Assembly: GCA_002437735.1 (NCBI GenBank)
Contig: DJRC01000084.1
Coordinates: 1 to 5,682 of the forward strand
DNA: 5,682 nucleotides
Source: Oscillospiraceae bacterium UBA6370
GTDB taxonomy: Bacteria; Bacillota; Clostridia; Oscillospirales; Oscillospiraceae
Direction of reading: 5' to 3'
Part shown: positions 4,525 through 5,682 of the stretch, in pieces
Numbering within the stretch: the first letter of the stretch is position 1
Layout of the letters: each line of letters opens with the position of its first letter
Made by a program: the position numbers and the translations under genes
Notes under the pieces: model-generated
The model's input: the letters and a program-made list of their open reading frames with translations, nothing else
Told to the model about the DNA's origin: nothing
The model's database searches: none

Positions 4525-5682
4525 ATGAAAAAGTATCTGGCACTTTTGCTGAGTATGCTGCTGCTCGTCGGCTGCGCACGGGTCGAGCCGGAGCAGGGCG
4601 GGACGAAGCCCGAGCCGGGACAGCCGGACGATGTGAGCGCGAAGCTGCTGAGCCAGTACGCGCTGGCGGAGGTCAGGCTGCCGGAGCTGCCCGCCGAGCC
4701 GAGCGAGGAGGAGCTGTGGGCTGCCTACGAAAAGCTCGACTACGACAAGCTGGGCGAGGAAGCCTATCACAAGGCGCAGGAGGAGCTGTGGGACGATTTT
4801 GACGCCCGCTCCCGCGCCTATTCCGATGCGGTCAAGGCGCTGCGGGGCGAGGGCGTGGACAAGGCCATGACGCCTGCGCTGCTCGGCTACAGCACCAAGA
4901 CGGTCTCCAAGCTGCTCGGCGGCGAGGAGACGGCGAACGTGGTCTATTCGCCCGCGAACCTCTACCTTGCCCTCTCCATGCTCACCGAGACGGTGGACGG
5001 CGAGACGCGCGCCCAGCTCCTCGACCTGCTCGGCACGGAGGACGAGGCGTCCGTCCGCACGACGGCAAACGCCCTCTGGCGCTCGCTCTACACGGACAGC
5101 GCGACCGGCAGGACACTGCTCGCCAACTCTCTCTGGCTGAGCGAGAGACAGGTCTATAAGACCGAGACCGTCGAGCGGCTGGCGAACGATTACTATGCCT
5201 CCGTGTTCAGCGTTCCCATGGGCACCGGCGACACCAACGACGCGGTGCAGGCATGGCTGAACACCAACACCGGCGGCTTGCTCGCGGACGCGGCGAAGAA
5301 CATTGAGACTAAGCCGGAGACCGTGATGCTCCTGCTCTCCACGCTCTACTTCAAGGATCAGTGGCGCGATGAGTTCTACGCTTCGGATACGAGGGAGGAC
5401 ACCTTCACCGCCGCCGACGGCACGGAGCAGCGCGCGGACTTCATGCACAAGACGGAGGACCGCGCGAGCTACGTCCGCGGCGAGGGCTACACCGTGGCGC
5501 AGCTTGCCTTCCGCGGCGGGGAGAGCATGATCTTCCTCCTGCCCGACGAGGGCACGGCGCTCGCGCCGCTGCTGCGCGGTGAAGCGGCGCTGACCGATCT
5601 TTTTACCGATGTGTACGACAACGACGGAGCGCAGACGGCGAAGCTCGTCTGGAGCGTGCCGAAGTTTGACGTCAGCTCCGAT
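4525..5682 (+). CDS. Serpin-family protease inhibitor, membrane lipoprotein (3' end outside window)
   Basis: The open frame runs 386 codons to the window edge with no stop. Residues 1-16 are a signal peptide with a Lys-Lys n-region and lipobox L14-V15-G16-C17, so the protein should be a surface lipoprotein. Residues 18-37 are a Pro/Glu/Gly linker. Residues 38-125 are a charged, probably helical extension not typical of serpins. The serpin core starts at about 126: N138-V-V-Y-S-P-A-N-L-Y-L-A-L-S-M-L then G159-E-T; LANSLWLS (199-206); L271-S-T-L-Y-F-K-D-Q-W; F306-M-H-K; and M335-I-F-L-L-P-D. Serpins trap serine proteases by a cleavable reactive-centre loop, which lies near the C-terminus and is not in the window, so neither inhibitor activity nor target can be judged. 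AAGGAGG at 4509-4515 fixes the start; no clear promoter is seen. Serpins from gut Clostridia (such as the siropins of Eubacterium siraeum) inhibit neutrophil-type proteases; a similar role here is inference. Confidence 0.9.
   Translation, partial: MKKYLALLLSMLLLVGCARVEPEQGGTKPEPGQPDDVSAKLLSQYALAEVRLPELPAEPSEEELWAAYEKLDYDKLGEEAYHKAQEELWDDFDARSRAYSDAVKALRGEGVDKAMTPALLGYSTKTVSKLLGGEETANVVYSPANLYLALSMLTETVDGETRAQLLDLLGTEDEASVRTTANALWRSLYTDSATGRTLLANSLWLSERQVYKTETVERLANDYYASVFSVPMGTGDTNDAVQAWLNTNTGGLLADAAKNIETKPETVMLLLSTLYFKDQWRDEFYASDTREDTFTAADGTEQRADFMHKTEDRASYVRGEGYTVAQLAFRGGESMIFLLPDEGTALAPLLRGEAALTDLFTDVYDNDGAQTAKLVWSVPKFDVSSD

Noticed and set aside
4312..5448. Long open frame on the - strand (378 codons) opposite the serpin gene
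   Set aside because: It runs across the hairpin cluster and opposite a clear serpin reading frame. Its sequence is Arg/Val/Leu/Gly-rich as expected of an antisense frame in GC-rich DNA, and it has no domain I recognise.

Overview
The window looks like chromosomal DNA from a GC-rich, low-redundancy anaerobic Firmicute, most likely a gut Clostridia member of the Oscillospirales type. This is inferred from several things seen here: strong GGAGG-type ribosome binding sites, consensus sigma-A promoters, Rho-independent terminators, an electron-transfer flavoprotein end, an archaeal-type prolyl-tRNA synthetase, a YmdB phosphodiesterase and a serpin lipoprotein. No species can be named. Every confident gene is on the + strand, and there is no sign of an insertion sequence, integrase, phage gene or CRISPR array.

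Layout. (1) 1-129: the last 26 codons of etfA, followed by a perfect hairpin and T9 terminator. (2) 214-745: a small low-complexity lipoprotein of unknown function with its own likely terminator. (3) 751-2692: a compact operon. It has a near-consensus promoter whose -10 lies in a small inverted repeat, then a short ModE-type winged-helix regulator with no molybdate-binding domain, ymdB overlapping it by ATGA, a YbaK/EbsC aminoacyl-tRNA deacylase, an undescribed 57-residue ORF, and a hairpin terminator. (4) 2712-4298: proS with its own consensus promoter and a 17-bp-stem terminator that begins inside the stop codon. (5) 4299-4524: an intergenic stretch holding four back-to-back hairpins. (6) 4525 to the window end: a serpin-family lipoprotein, cut off before its reactive-centre loop.

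Functional links. The ProRS is the short form with no room for the INS editing domain between motifs 2 and 3, and a free-standing YbaK-family deacylase sits one transcription unit upstream. The two could form a trans-editing pair that keeps tRNA-Pro correctly charged. YmdB (cyclic-nucleotide/RNA-linked phosphodiesterase) and the ModE-like regulator share the deacylase transcript, which suggests a small regulatory and translation-quality operon. The serpin would be anchored outside the membrane, where gut relatives use serpins against host or microbial proteases.

The items most worth a second look are the multi-hairpin intergenic element, the serpin with its unusual N-terminal extension, the ProRS/deacylase neighbourhood, and the stand-alone ModE-like repressor with a candidate operator on its own promoter. 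Nothing here is clearly a new defence or mobile system.
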